From the NCBI GenBank assembly GCA_910576815.1, contig CAJTKA010000006.1:1-64000 (forward strand): a stretch of 64,000 bases of DNA, given 5' to 3'. Positions 22,614-31,464 of the stretch are shown here, piece after piece. The position numbers and the translations under genes were made by a program. The first letter of the stretch is position 1. Every line of letters begins with the position of its first letter. Origin of the DNA: an uncultured Lachnospiraceae bacterium (GTDB lineage: Bacteria > Bacillota > Clostridia > Lachnospirales > Lachnospiraceae). The notes beneath the pieces were generated by a model. The model was not told the origin of the DNA. It saw nothing but the letters and a program-made list of their open reading frames with translations, and made no database searches.

Positions 22614-23936
22614 TCAGTGCGATTGCTTTTCTTCCGCAAAGTTTTCAATCTCATCTTCTTCCAAAACCAATCGGATCGCCCACGGCGGCACCTTGGGCGC
22701 ATTTTCGTCGTCCTGCAAAAACACAAAGGCCACATCATAGTCCGGCATATATTCCGGATAGACGCCGTAACCGTCCGTAAAATAAATCAGGCCCTTTAAG
22801 TCTGTAAACTCTCCTTCGTCCCGCAGCTTCTCCACATAATCGAAGACGGGACGAAAATCCGTGGAACCGAAGCCTGTCAGCTTCCCTTTTTCCATAAACG
22901 CATCAAAGTCTTCCTGCCCGTTTATCTTCGTATCCTGCCTGACCTCGCTGTCACACTGCAAGATATGGACATTGATTTTGGTGAAAAAGCTTTCCCGCTG
23001 CCGCATGATATGGTAGGTCTTTTGCAAAAAGGTCTGCACGATCTCCCCACGACAGGAGGCAGAAGTATCCAGCGCGATCACAAAATCCCTGATTTTCCTG
23101 TCCTCCTTATATTCCAAAGGCTCCACCAACGGCATATTGCCATAGTTGGAGAGGCCGTAGGTATAGTAGATATAATCAAATTCGTCGTCGCTTACGCGGA
23201 TGGACTCCCCCATGACCATGAAGCGTTTGAGAAAGTCCGTGTAGTCGTAGCGTTCCCGCAGCGCCTCCCTCAGATTCTCCTCTATGCTCTCGGCGTTATT
23301 TTTATCTTTGCTGAAACTCTTTAAATCAGCTCGGATGCGCTCGCTGAGTTTGCGCCACTGTTCGGCGGAAGGTATCAGTTCCTCGCGCCTGTCCCAATAA
23401 ATATGCTCGTCATAGTGACAGAGCCTGTACCAGTCTTTCTTTGCCTTCTCAGACGGTTCTTCGATGCGGAAATGCCGATAGAGTTTCTCCGCCGTCAACC
23501 CGCCTGCCTGTTTTTTGAGGATTTCCAGACGGCTTTTCAATTCATCATCCTGCGGCATCGCCGTCAGGGGCAGGGACAACTCCAAAATGACGCTCTCCAC
23601 TGCAATATCCGTGGCCAGATCCCAATACTGCCTCTCCATCTGCTGCGCACCCAATCCATGGGAAAAAACACAGTGCAAAAGCGTGTGCAAAAGAAGCCTT
23701 GCCCCGCAGCCGCGGGCGTCCCGATATTGTCTGACCAACAGCGCCGGGTCATAATAAAGGCAGCCTCCGTCATACAAATATGCACCTGTTCCTTCGCGGC
23801 ACACCACAGAAAGTTTGGAGAGAGCGACGTCCAAAAAGCGCAGATTCATCAAAAGCCCGTCGTGGGCAAGTCCCATGATCTGCCCGGCGATCCCGCGTAT
23901 CTGCTGTTTCGTGTCCGCACTCTTGTCGCTTTCCAT
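22614..23936 (-). CDS. DUF2201-type protein with VWA-like domain, partner of MoxR
   Basis: ATG 23936 gives 440 residues (the longer frame lacks a ribosome site). The N-terminal half resembles the putative metallopeptidase region of DUF2201, but the zinc motif reads HTLLH instead of HExxH, so the catalytic Glu is gone. The C-terminal half is a VWA-like domain with the metal-site start DFVIALDTSAS and later IYFTDGYG. This pair is typical of MoxR/VWA systems in Clostridia. Role is unknown; probable chaperone or assembly function. Confidence 0.8.
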   Translation of the reverse strand: MESDKSADTKQQIRGIAGQIMGLAHDGLLMNLRFLDVALSKLSVVCREGTGAYLYDGGCLYYDPALLVRQYRDARGCGARLLLHTLLHCVFSHGLGAQQMERQYWDLATDIAVESVILELSLPLTAMPQDDELKSRLEILKKQAGGLTAEKLYRHFRIEEPSEKAKKDWYRLCHYDEHIYWDRREELIPSAEQWRKLSERIRADLKSFSKDKNNAESIEENLREALRERYDYTDFLKRFMVMGESIRVSDDEFDYIYYTYGLSNYGNMPLVEPLEYKEDRKIRDFVIALDTSASCRGEIVQTFLQKTYHIMRQRESFFTKINVHILQCDSEVRQDTKINGQEDFDAFMEKGKLTGFGSTDFRPVFDYVEKLRDEGEFTDLKGLIYFTDGYGVYPEYMPDYDVAFVFLQDDENAPKVPPWAIRLVLEEDEIENFAEEKQSH

Positions 23937-24043
23937 GCCTATATTATCCTTTCTTCCCGCTGTCTGCTGAAATCGATGCCACTGCATCTAAACTGGCATA
24001 CCATGTTGCGGTCATTTTCTGTCGTTATCTTTCGCGCATTGCC

Positions 24044-24817
24044 TTAATTAACGTTATGTAAACCTAATCTAATCAAATACAGTACAAAAAGATGTACAGG
24101 ATAAAAGAAATAGAAGAACCATTTCGAAAAATTCTTTCCCTTCTTTGCCCGCTCTCCGTTATAGAAGACCAGCACGGCCGCGCCTGCCGTTAAAACCACG
24201 ATTCCTGAGCAGAGCGTATCGCACACCGCCCGCACTGTCAGGATAACTTCCTGCCCATTCATGCGGTTTTGCATCATGTTGCTTTGCAGGTTCAACATGG
24301 CAAAAACCACGGCGATCCCCACGTAGCTGGCCCACATTCTGCCCTTTTCTCCCCAATTCTTTGCCAAAAGAAGCGTCAGGATTGGCGCAACCAACGCCCA
24401 ATCACTGATCGCCGTAACAAGAATCAAAAGGAAGCAGAGCGCTATTTGCAGCAGATAGCTGTCCACCCGCTCCAATACCACCAGAATCAAAAAGCAGCAA
24501 AAGAGGGTGAAAAACATATTCAGATTTCCATAATGGAAGGCCAGGTGATAAGGCAGCTGCGACAAAACGGCAAAGAAAAACAGCCTGCCGCCGTACTTTA
24601 CCTTGGAACGGGTATATTGGTACCCCTCCACCAGAAAAAAGCACATCACCGGGGCCGTAAAATAACCGATTCCCTCAAAAACAAGATAAAGCGGCGTTCC
24701 TCTCGTCAAAAGCACATGCGCAATGTGATTGAAAAGCATGGTGAACATCGCGATATACTTGATCACGTCCCTGTTCAACACCTGACAACCTGTTTTAGAC
24801 ATTGTTTGCGCTTCCAT
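24044..24817 (-). CDS. TraX family membrane protein
   Basis: ATG 24817, after AAAGGGTGTAAC, gives 257 residues with about eight membrane helices. The opening VIKYIAMFTMLFNHIAHVL followed by GYFTAPVMCFFLVEGY is the TraX signature, named after the F-plasmid pilin acetylase. Chromosomal copies are widespread in gut Firmicutes and probably acylate a surface molecule. No conjugation genes are nearby, so a link with transfer is unlikely here. Confidence 0.85.
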   Translation of the reverse strand: MEAQTMSKTGCQVLNRDVIKYIAMFTMLFNHIAHVLLTRGTPLYLVFEGIGYFTAPVMCFFLVEGYQYTRSKVKYGGRLFFFAVLSQLPYHLAFHYGNLNMFFTLFCCFLILVVLERVDSYLLQIALCFLLILVTAISDWALVAPILTLLLAKNWGEKGRMWASYVGIAVVFAMLNLQSNMMQNRMNGQEVILTVRAVCDTLCSGIVVLTAGAAVLVFYNGERAKKGKNFSKWFFYFFYPVHLFVLYLIRLGLHNVN

Positions 24818-24896
24818 AGTTACACCCTTTCTCCTTTCGCAGATACAAAATGAATTTCCCGTCATCTGACATAACGGGAAACCCTCTTTTTTGTCT

Positions 24897-25529
24897 TCAC
24901 TGTATGAAAGGATTATAGGCTTTCTCGTGGCCTATGCTGGTACTGTTTCCGTGACCGGGATAAACCTTCGTCTCATCAGGGAGAACAAAAAGTTTATCTT
25001 TGACTGATCTGGTCAGTGCGCTCATGCTGCCCGTGGCCAGGTCCGTCCTGCCCACCGATTCCTCAAAGAGCGTGTCGCCCGCAATCAGGATTCCGTCCTC
25101 TTCAAAATAATAGCAGCAGCTCCCTACCGTATGACCGGGCGTGGCAATCAACTTACAGGTCATATCCGCGATCGTGATCTCCTCCCCGTCTTTTAAGTAG
25201 CGGTCGGGGATCACCGTGTAAGGCCTGCCCACCTGGTCGGAAACATTGGTCACCGCATCCTCACACAGCGCCCGCTCCGCCTCGTAAGCATAAAGCGGCG
25301 CACCCGAAAGCTCCCGCAGCCGATTCGAGCCCCAGATATGGTCAAAATGCGCATGTGTCAGAAGGATGCCCTTTACCTGAAAGCCCTTCTCCTGCAAGGT
25401 CTCGTAAATGTAATCGCCCTTGTCCGCGGGATCGAAAAAGATCACATCCTTCGTTCCCTCTTGATATACAAAATAGCAATTCGTCTGACAGATGCCCAGC
25501 ATCAGCCTGCCTATTTTTAAGTTGCCCAT
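24897..25529 (-). CDS. MBL-fold metallo-hydrolase (glyoxalase II-like)
   Basis: The 210-residue protein has the metal motif THAHFDH near residue 58, then GHTVGSCCYY, AGDTLFEESVGRTD and PGHGNSTSIGHEK, as in hydroxyacylglutathione hydrolase-like proteins. It lies 11 bases downstream of the relA-type gene. The pairing RelA then MBL hydrolase is conserved in Clostridia. Substrate unknown. Confidence 0.9.
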   Translation of the reverse strand: MGNLKIGRLMLGICQTNCYFVYQEGTKDVIFFDPADKGDYIYETLQEKGFQVKGILLTHAHFDHIWGSNRLRELSGAPLYAYEAERALCEDAVTNVSDQVGRPYTVIPDRYLKDGEEITIADMTCKLIATPGHTVGSCCYYFEEDGILIAGDTLFEESVGRTDLATGSMSALTRSVKDKLFVLPDETKVYPGHGNSTSIGHEKAYNPFIQ

Positions 25530-25540
25530 CTTTTTCTCCC

Positions 25541-27853
25541 TTAACCCGTCGTCCGTTCTATCTCAAGAATGCTCTCGATCGTCCTCAGCTTATCCATGAT
25601 GCGCTGCAGTTCTTCCCTGCCGCTGATTTCAAAGTTAATCATGATCGTTGCCGTTCCCTGCTTGCTCACACGGGTATTCAGCGCCAAAATATCAATATTT
25701 TTCTCTGTAAGAGCTCTGGACACATCCGCCAACAGCCCGTTCCTGTTATTGGCATAAATACTGATCTCCACCAGATACTTGCTGCCGCTCTCCGCCGTCT
25801 GCTCCTGCTGCCACTCCGCGTCGATCAAACGGTTTCTGTCGATCTCCGGCAGATTCAAAATGTTCATACAATCGGTTCTGTGGATGGAAATGCCTCTGCC
25901 TCTCGTCACAAAGCCCACGATCTCATCGCCCGGCACAGGGCTGCAGCACTTGGAGAAACGCACCGCCACATCGTGAATGCCCTTGACCACGATGCCGCTC
26001 GCGTTCTTTTGGATCCTGCCGCGGTTTGCCTGGACACTGTTTTCCACCTCCGCCATCACCTCGGCATCGGTCATCTCTTTTTTGTGGTCGTTGTCATACA
26101 TCTCCAGCATACGGTTTAGAACCTGGCCCTCCTTGAGCGCGCCATGTCCCACTGCCGCCAGCACCGATTCCCAATCCTGAAAGCCATACTTTCTCATAAT
26201 GGCCTCCTGGTATTTGGGCACCATCACCTCCTGCGTATTGATGGTCTTCGCCTTGCAGTAGGCCACAATCAGTTCCTTGCCTTTGACGATGTTTTCTTCT
26301 TTTAATTCATGCTTGAACCACTGGTTGATCTTGTTTTTCGCCTGGGTGCTTTTGACCACATTGAGCCAGTCCCGGCTGGGTCCCTTGGAATTTTGGGAGG
26401 TCATGATCTCCACCCGGTCGCCGTTTTTGATTTCATAATCAATATTGACAAGCTTGCCGTTCACGCGCGCGCCAATCATCTTATTCCCCACTGCGCTGTG
26501 TATGCTGTAGGCAAAGTCGATGGGCGTGGAACCCGCAGGCAGGCTCTTGGCATCCCCGGTCGGCGTAAAACAGTACACATTGTCAGAAAAGAGATTTAAG
26601 TCATCCTTTAAAAGGTTCAAAAACTCTTTGTTATCCGAAAGGTCCTGCTGCCACTCCAGAATCTGGCGCAGCCAGACAAGCTTTTCCTCCTCCTGCGTCT
26701 CCACTTTCTTTCCGTCGGAGGCTTCCTTATATTTCCAATGGGCCGCGATACCGTACTCTGCCGCTTTGTGCATCTCGTAGGTGCGGATCTGGATCTCGAA
26801 AGGCTGGCCGCTCGCACCGATCAGCGTCGTGTGGAGAGACTGGTACATATTTGCCTTCGGCATGGCGATATAGTCCTTAAAACGGCCGGGGATCGGCTTA
26901 TACATCTCGTGGATCACACCGAGGGCGGCATAACAGTCCTGCACTGTGTCCACAATGATGCGCACCGCAAACAAATCGTAAATCTGATCGATTGTCTTAT
27001 TCTGGTTTTTCATCTTCTTGTAAATGCTGAAAAAATGCTTGATACGGCCGTCGATCTGGGCTTTGATGCCCGCGTTTTTGATATGGACACTCACCTCGTC
27101 CACAATCGTCTGAATGTAACGTTCCCGCTCGCTCTTTCTAATGGCGATCTTATCCACCAAATCATAGTAAGCTTCGGGTTCCAAATATTTCAATGACAAA
27201 TCGTCTAATTCCACCTTTATTTTAGAAATGCCCAAACGCTGGGCAATGGGAGAATAAATATCGAGCGTCTCCCTCGCGATCTCCTGCTGTTTTTCAGGGC
27301 GCATGTGCTGCAGCGTCCTCATATTGTGCAATCGGTCAGCCAGCTTAATCAAAATGACACGGATATCCTTTGCCATCGCAAGGAACATCTTACGCAGATT
27401 CTCCGCCTGCCGCTCCAGTTTTTCCGCATCTTTGTCCTGATTCGCGTGTTCTCCGTGAAAATTCAGTTTATCAAGCTTGGTGACACCATCCACCAAAAGC
27501 GCAACGTCATCACCGAACTGCTGCGCGATTTCCTCGTCCGTCATGATGGTATCTTCCACCACATCATGCAAAAGTCCAGCAACGATGGTCTCTTTATCCA
27601 GCTCCAGATCCGCCAGGATAATGGCAACATACAGCGGATGTATGATATAAGGCTCCCCGGATTTACGCACCTGCCCCTGATGGGCTTCGGAAGCGACCTG
27701 GTAAGCTTTTCTGATCAGACTGATATCCGTTGAGGGGTGATATTTGCGCACACGAAGAATAAGCTCCTCATAGAGCTGACCCGGAGTCTGAAATTCTTCA
27801 ATTGATTCGATTCTGCCGTCGTCAATGACCAGCTCAGTCTTTTCTTCTGTCAT
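25541..27853 (-). CDS. relA: Bifunctional (p)ppGpp synthetase/hydrolase RelA/SpoT (Rsh)
   Basis: The 770-residue enzyme has an HD hydrolase domain (GEPYIIHPLYVA, LLHDVVEDT, near 60 to 120), the synthetase domain (GRIKHFFSIYKKM, RFKDYIAMPKANMYQSLHT, near 260 to 340), a TGS domain (VYCFTPTGDAKSLPAG, near 430), a helical region and a C-terminal ACT domain. Intact HD residues suggest that both synthesis and breakdown of (p)ppGpp are possible, as expected for a long Rsh in Firmicutes. A TTGATA/GATAAT promoter lies upstream. Confidence 0.96.
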   Translation of the reverse strand: MTEEKTELVIDDGRIESIEEFQTPGQLYEELILRVRKYHPSTDISLIRKAYQVASEAHQGQVRKSGEPYIIHPLYVAIILADLELDKETIVAGLLHDVVEDTIMTDEEIAQQFGDDVALLVDGVTKLDKLNFHGEHANQDKDAEKLERQAENLRKMFLAMAKDIRVILIKLADRLHNMRTLQHMRPEKQQEIARETLDIYSPIAQRLGISKIKVELDDLSLKYLEPEAYYDLVDKIAIRKSERERYIQTIVDEVSVHIKNAGIKAQIDGRIKHFFSIYKKMKNQNKTIDQIYDLFAVRIIVDTVQDCYAALGVIHEMYKPIPGRFKDYIAMPKANMYQSLHTTLIGASGQPFEIQIRTYEMHKAAEYGIAAHWKYKEASDGKKVETQEEEKLVWLRQILEWQQDLSDNKEFLNLLKDDLNLFSDNVYCFTPTGDAKSLPAGSTPIDFAYSIHSAVGNKMIGARVNGKLVNIDYEIKNGDRVEIMTSQNSKGPSRDWLNVVKSTQAKNKINQWFKHELKEENIVKGKELIVAYCKAKTINTQEVMVPKYQEAIMRKYGFQDWESVLAAVGHGALKEGQVLNRMLEMYDNDHKKEMTDAEVMAEVENSVQANRGRIQKNASGIVVKGIHDVAVRFSKCCSPVPGDEIVGFVTRGRGISIHRTDCMNILNLPEIDRNRLIDAEWQQEQTAESGSKYLVEISIYANNRNGLLADVSRALTEKNIDILALNTRVSKQGTATIMINFEISGREELQRIMDKLRTIESILEIERTTG

Positions 27854-27909
27854 ACGCTCACCGAACCTTTATCGGATTACATAATGTTGCATACTAGCAA
27901 TTTTACGCT

Positions 27910-27938
27910 ATTATCGTATTATTTGCAAGAGTTATCAA
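27910..27938 (-). promoter_or_regulatory. Promoter of the relA-type gene
   Basis: TTGATA (complement of 27933 to 27938) and GATAAT (complement of 27910 to 27915) are 17 bases apart and lie 57 bases before the start codon. Confidence 0.65.
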
Positions 27939-27969
27939 AATATTTATACGGTCCGCCCAAGCACTTCCC

Positions 27970-28308
27970 TCACCTTTTCCCTTGAATCTGCTGTGCAAGA
28001 CTCTGATAGATTTTAAATACATCGGGGAAAATCACCTTTGCTCCCCGCTTGGCAATAGCCAGAACGTCACGGGCATTCTTTTCCACATCAGCGGCAATGC
28101 GGTCATCAATACAAATTGGATGATTATTTTTATCTATGTATGCCGTTAAGTATGGCTCTGTTGCAGGGCACATATTCTGAATCAAAAATGCTGTATTTCT
28201 GCCGAGGACCATACCAAAGCGGATTGTATTACAATGACCGTACTTTATAATCTTTTCCTGCTCAATCCGTTTAAGCTTTTCATATTTGGACGAAATAGGA
28301 ATGATCCA
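27970..28308 (-). pseudogene. ToxN/AbiQ (TenpN)-like type III toxin, N-terminus missing
   Basis: The frame is open from 28,308 and reads IIPISSKYEKLKRI, then RFGMVLGRNTAFLIQNMCPATE and a C-terminal part (AKRGAKVIFPDVFKIY). This order matches ToxN/AbiQ family endoribonuclease toxins of type III toxin-antitoxin systems, as recalled from the TenpN branch. The normal N-terminal part is absent because an in-frame TAA lies directly upstream and no start codon with ribosome site precedes the conserved part. No tandem antitoxin RNA repeats are visible upstream. Internal start at ATG 28,212 would give an 80-residue fragment. Family assignment is from memory and moderate. Confidence 0.45.
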
Positions 28309-28399
28309 TTATATCTCGCTCAATTTGGAATCCCGAAATGCGAAAAAACAGCATAAAATCCCCTCTTAAACTTTCATATGCAGCCTGCGCATATAAGTA

Positions 28400-28423
28400 A
28401 CGCCCTGCCTTTCGGCAGAGCGC
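28400..28423 (-). terminator. GC-rich hairpin after the lipoprotein fragment
   Basis: CGCTCTGCC and GGCAGGGCG pair around GAAA on the minus strand. No proper T-run follows, so termination is only possible. Confidence 0.35.
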
Positions 28424-28475
28424 CACAAACATTTTAGTCCCGACCATTTATTTGCCGCATATCGGGAAGCGGACA

Positions 28476-28904
28476 CTATTTTGCGGGGAAAGTTGGGTGA
28501 TAGCGCAGAAGATAGTCGTCCCCATCCAGCGTACAGAGGAAAATGGACGTCTGCCCCGCATGTGCATAATATCCGATCTCCCTGTCAACCAGTTCTCCGT
28601 TCTCCAGAATTTGCAGTTCCTGTCCGTCTTCGATTTCAATCAGACGCACTTCCTCCGTTATCCCGTTACGGTTTAAGTCCGGAGCGAGTTCCCGCACCGT
28701 CTCTTTATTTGATTTTTCTGTTTCTGTCGCTTCTGCCGCATTCGTGCTTCCTGCTGCATCTGTTTTAGTCGCTGTTGATTCGGCGGCTTCTGGTTGTTCT
28801 TTGCCAGCGCAGGCGCAGAGAAAATATATCGCTATCAACAGTTGTCCCGTCAGGAAATACCATTTCTTTTTGTTATAATACTTTTTTGTCTGGGACTTAT
28901 TCAT
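28476..28904 (-). CDS. Small lipoprotein, probably shortened at the C-terminus
   Basis: The 142-residue product has a lipoprotein signal peptide (LIAIYFLCACAGKEQ with the lipobox cysteine near residue 33), then a Thr/Ala/Glu-rich linker. The C-terminal domain (DLNRNGITEEVRLIE, GYYAHAGQTSIFLCTLDGDDYLLRYHP) resembles calcium-binding-like repeats of secreted proteins in Clostridia, which normally continue beyond the RYHP sequence. Here a TAG follows after five residues, so the domain is probably truncated. Function unknown. Confidence 0.55.
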   Translation of the reverse strand: MNKSQTKKYYNKKKWYFLTGQLLIAIYFLCACAGKEQPEAAESTATKTDAAGSTNAAEATETEKSNKETVRELAPDLNRNGITEEVRLIEIEDGQELQILENGELVDREIGYYAHAGQTSIFLCTLDGDDYLLRYHPTFPAK

Positions 28905-28949
28905 AAAGTGTTTCCCCCATATTCGTGTGATTGGTTCTCTATTGTATTG

Positions 28950-29060
28950 ATTGTATCATATAACATTTTGCGAAAAGAAGAACCAATCGACAGTGAGGAA
29001 ATCGCCAAAATGGCAGAATGCTCTTTTGGTTTCTTTCAAAAAGTATTTTTGCAAAACTAA
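28950..29060 (+). pseudogene. AraC-type HTH remnant
   Basis: A short stretch reads RKEEPIDSEEIAKMAECS then GFFQKVF, the helix-turn-helix start of AraC regulators in which IA-x-x-A-x-CS-x-x-x-FQ-x-x-F is typical. It has no start codon and stops after the motif. The surroundings are AT-rich and without genes, consistent with decay. Confidence 0.4.
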
Positions 29061-29119
29061 TCTCGAGGACACTGCTGCCACATAAGGGATATTAAAACTT
29101 GCGCCATATCATCCAATAG

Positions 29120-29156
29120 AAAAACGCATGCCCTCAAGCAAGCTTGGTGCATGCGT
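29120..29156 (-). terminator. Terminator after groEL
   Basis: On the minus strand ACGCATGC and GCATGCGT form a perfect 8-bp stem followed by TTTTT. Confidence 0.85.
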
Positions 29157-29201
29157 CTTCCTAATTATCACGTTATACTCGCAAAGCCGCGCTTATGCGC
29201 C

Positions 29202-30827
29202 TTACATCATCCCCATGCCGCCGGCGCCTCCTGCGGGCATCGGGGGTTCGGGCTCTTTGATGTTGGCCACCACGGACTCGGTGGTGAGCAGGGTGCTTGC
29301 CACGCTGGTCGCGTTCTGCAATGCGCTTCTGGTCACCTTCGCGGGATCAAGGATACCTGTCTTCACCATATCCACATACTCCTCGGTCAGCGCATCGAAA
29401 CCTACGCCCACCTTGGACTCTCTTACCTTATTGATGATAACGGAGCCTTCCAGGCCTGCATTTGCAACGATGTGGTACAGAGGCGCCTCGAGAGCCTTCA
29501 AAACGATCTGTGCGCCTGTCTTTTCGTCGCCCTCAAGCTTATCCGCCATCTTCTCCACTTCCTTAGCAGCGTGCACATATGCGGAACCGCCGCCGGCAAT
29601 GATGCCTTCCTCCACGGCTGCTCTGGTTGCTGCCAGCGCATCCTCCAGACGAAGCTTCGCCTCTTTCATCTCGGTCTCCGTCGCTGCACCCACACGAATC
29701 ACAGCTACGCCGCCTGCCAGTTTTGCCAGACGCTCCTGCAATTTCTCCTTATCGAAATCAGATGTGGTCTCCTCGATCTGCTTCTTGATCTGGCTGATTC
29801 TTGCCTCAATATCCTTCTTCTTGCCCTCGCCGTCCACAATCACGGTGTTCTCTTTCTGCACCTTCACGGACTTCGCACGACCAAGCTGGTCAAGGGTTGC
29901 ATCCTTTAATTCCAAGCCAAGCTCGGAACTGATGACCTGACCGCCTGTCAGGATCGCAATATCCTCAAGCATAGCCTTTCTTCTGTCACCGTAGCCGGGT
30001 GCCTTCACCGCAACTACATTGAAGGTGCCGCGCAGTTTATTCACGATCAAGGTGGTAAGCGCTTCGCCTTCCACGTCCTCAGCGATGATAAGGAGTTTCG
30101 CGCCGGACTGTACGATCTGCTCTAAGAGGGGCAGAATCTCCTGAATGTTCGCAATCTTCTTGTCTGTGATCAGGATGTAAGGATTCTCTAAAACCGCCTC
30201 CATCTTATCCATATCGGTTGCCATATAAGCGGAAATATAACCTCTGTCAAACTGCATACCTTCCACAAGGTCAAGCTCCGTGAGCATGGTCTTGCTCTCC
30301 TCGATGGTGATGACACCGTCACCGGAAACCTTCTCCATTGCGTCTGCAACAAGCTTTCCTACTTCCTCGTCGCCGGAAGAAACTGCCGCCACTCTCGCGA
30401 TATGCTCCTTGCCGTTTACCTTGGAGCTCATCTTCGCAATCGCCTCCACTGCCGTCTCAGTCGCTTTCTTCATACCTTTTCTTAAGATGATCGGGTTTGC
30501 GCCTGCGGCAAGGTTCTTGATTCCCGCATTCACCATCGCCTGTGCCAGTACGGTAGCCGTAGTCGTGCCGTCGCCCGCCACATCGTTGGTCTTGGTTGCC
30601 ACTTCCTTCACAAGCTGTGCGCCCATATTCTCAAATGCGTCCGCCAGCTCGATCTCCTTGGCAATGGTCACGCCGTCGTTGGTGATCAGAGGCGCGCCGT
30701 AGGACTTATCCAGCACTACGTTCCTGCCTTTCGGTCCAAGGGTCACCCGCACGGTGTCCGCCAACTGATTTACGCCTGATTCCAAAGCTGCTCTGGCTTC
30801 TGCGCCATATTTGATTTCCTTAGCCAT
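29202..30827 (-). CDS. groEL: Chaperonin GroEL
   Basis: ATG 30827 follows AGGAGGACATAAAATC and gives 541 residues, the normal length; the longer frame upstream is not used. Typical parts are MAKEIKYGAEARAALESGV, the nucleotide-binding DVAGDGTTTATVLAQ, and a Gly/Met-rich tail GGAGGMGMM. It forms the 14-mer that folds proteins with GroES. It lies downstream of groES in one operon controlled by CIRCE. Confidence 0.98.
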   Translation of the reverse strand: MAKEIKYGAEARAALESGVNQLADTVRVTLGPKGRNVVLDKSYGAPLITNDGVTIAKEIELADAFENMGAQLVKEVATKTNDVAGDGTTTATVLAQAMVNAGIKNLAAGANPIILRKGMKKATETAVEAIAKMSSKVNGKEHIARVAAVSSGDEEVGKLVADAMEKVSGDGVITIEESKTMLTELDLVEGMQFDRGYISAYMATDMDKMEAVLENPYILITDKKIANIQEILPLLEQIVQSGAKLLIIAEDVEGEALTTLIVNKLRGTFNVVAVKAPGYGDRRKAMLEDIAILTGGQVISSELGLELKDATLDQLGRAKSVKVQKENTVIVDGEGKKKDIEARISQIKKQIEETTSDFDKEKLQERLAKLAGGVAVIRVGAATETEMKEAKLRLEDALAATRAAVEEGIIAGGGSAYVHAAKEVEKMADKLEGDEKTGAQIVLKALEAPLYHIVANAGLEGSVIINKVRESKVGVGFDALTEEYVDMVKTGILDPAKVTRSALQNATSVASTLLTTESVVANIKEPEPPMPAGGAGGMGMM

Positions 30828-30907
30828 GATTTTATGTCCTCCTGATTTTATAATTATTTTACACTGCGGAGAATGTTGCATTTCAATCATTCTCCTGAGT
30901 AAGACTT

Positions 30908-30955
30908 AGTACTTCTTGGCTTTCCGTCCTATGGCGGAACGTCTTTAGAAGTACT
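30908..30955. repeat. Hairpin between groES and groEL
   Basis: AGTACTTCT (30908 to 30916) and AGAAGTACT (30947 to 30955) are perfect complements and enclose a second small hairpin (TTCCG/CGGAA). There is no T-run. It may be an mRNA processing or stability element that sets the ratio of GroEL to GroES. Confidence 0.55.
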
Positions 30956-30957
30956 TC

Positions 30958-31245
30958 TCACTCTATGATTGCCAGAATATCGCTCTGTTTTACGATAATA
31001 TATTCCTCGTCCTCGCCAAGCTTCACCTCTGTGCCGGAGTACTTGGAGTAGATGACCTGATCTCCAACCTTCACTTCCATCTTTACTTCCTTACCGTCCA
31101 CAACGCCGCCGGGTCCTACTGCGATCACTTCCGCCTGCTGCGGTTTTTCCTTGCTCTGTCCCGGTAAAACAATGCCGGACTTTGTGGTTTCTTCCGCTTC
31201 CAGCTGCTTTAATACAACTCTGTCGCCAAGTGGTGCTAATTTCAT
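30958..31245 (-). CDS. groES: Co-chaperonin GroES
   Basis: ATG 31245, after AAGGAGGCATTC, gives 95 residues. KLAPLGDRVVLKQLEAEE, SGIVLPGQSKEKPQ (mobile loop) and the C-terminal VKQSDILAI are standard. The heptamer caps GroEL. The longer open frame runs into the CIRCE element and is rejected. Confidence 0.98.
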   Translation of the reverse strand: MKLAPLGDRVVLKQLEAEETTKSGIVLPGQSKEKPQQAEVIAVGPGGVVDGKEVKMEVKVGDQVIYSKYSGTEVKLGEDEEYIIVKQSDILAIIE

Positions 31246-31295
31246 AATGAATGCCTCCTTTTTTGTATATAAGATCTTTATAATTTCCGTTTCTG

Positions 31296-31322
31296 TTAGC
31301 ACTCGCCATCGTCGAGTGCTAA
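31296..31322. promoter_or_regulatory. CIRCE element (HrcA operator)
   Basis: TTAGCACTC, nine bases, GAGTGCTAA: a perfect CIRCE. It lies just downstream of the groES promoter, so HrcA binding blocks the operon without heat stress. hrcA itself is not in the window. Confidence 0.98.
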
Positions 31323-31333
31323 CTCTGGAACAT

Positions 31334-31362
31334 ATATTATCTTCATATGCGGACGTTTGCAA
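31334..31362 (-). promoter_or_regulatory. groESL promoter
   Basis: TTGCAA (complement of 31357 to 31362) and TAATAT (complement of 31334 to 31339) have a 17-base spacer and are followed within 12 bases by CIRCE. Confidence 0.8.
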
Positions 31363-31464
31363 ATGGTTCTACATGTATACAAATCTCGCTTTTTCTTCTT
31401 TTCTCGTTTTTTCTATTAGTATCTCTTGTTTTCTCGTTTTTATCTGGAAAAAGGGATTTAATAC

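Noticed and set aside
24044..24817. TraX as sign of a conjugative element
   Set aside because: No relaxase, coupling protein or type IV secretion gene is nearby; TraX-like genes are common in chromosomes of this group.
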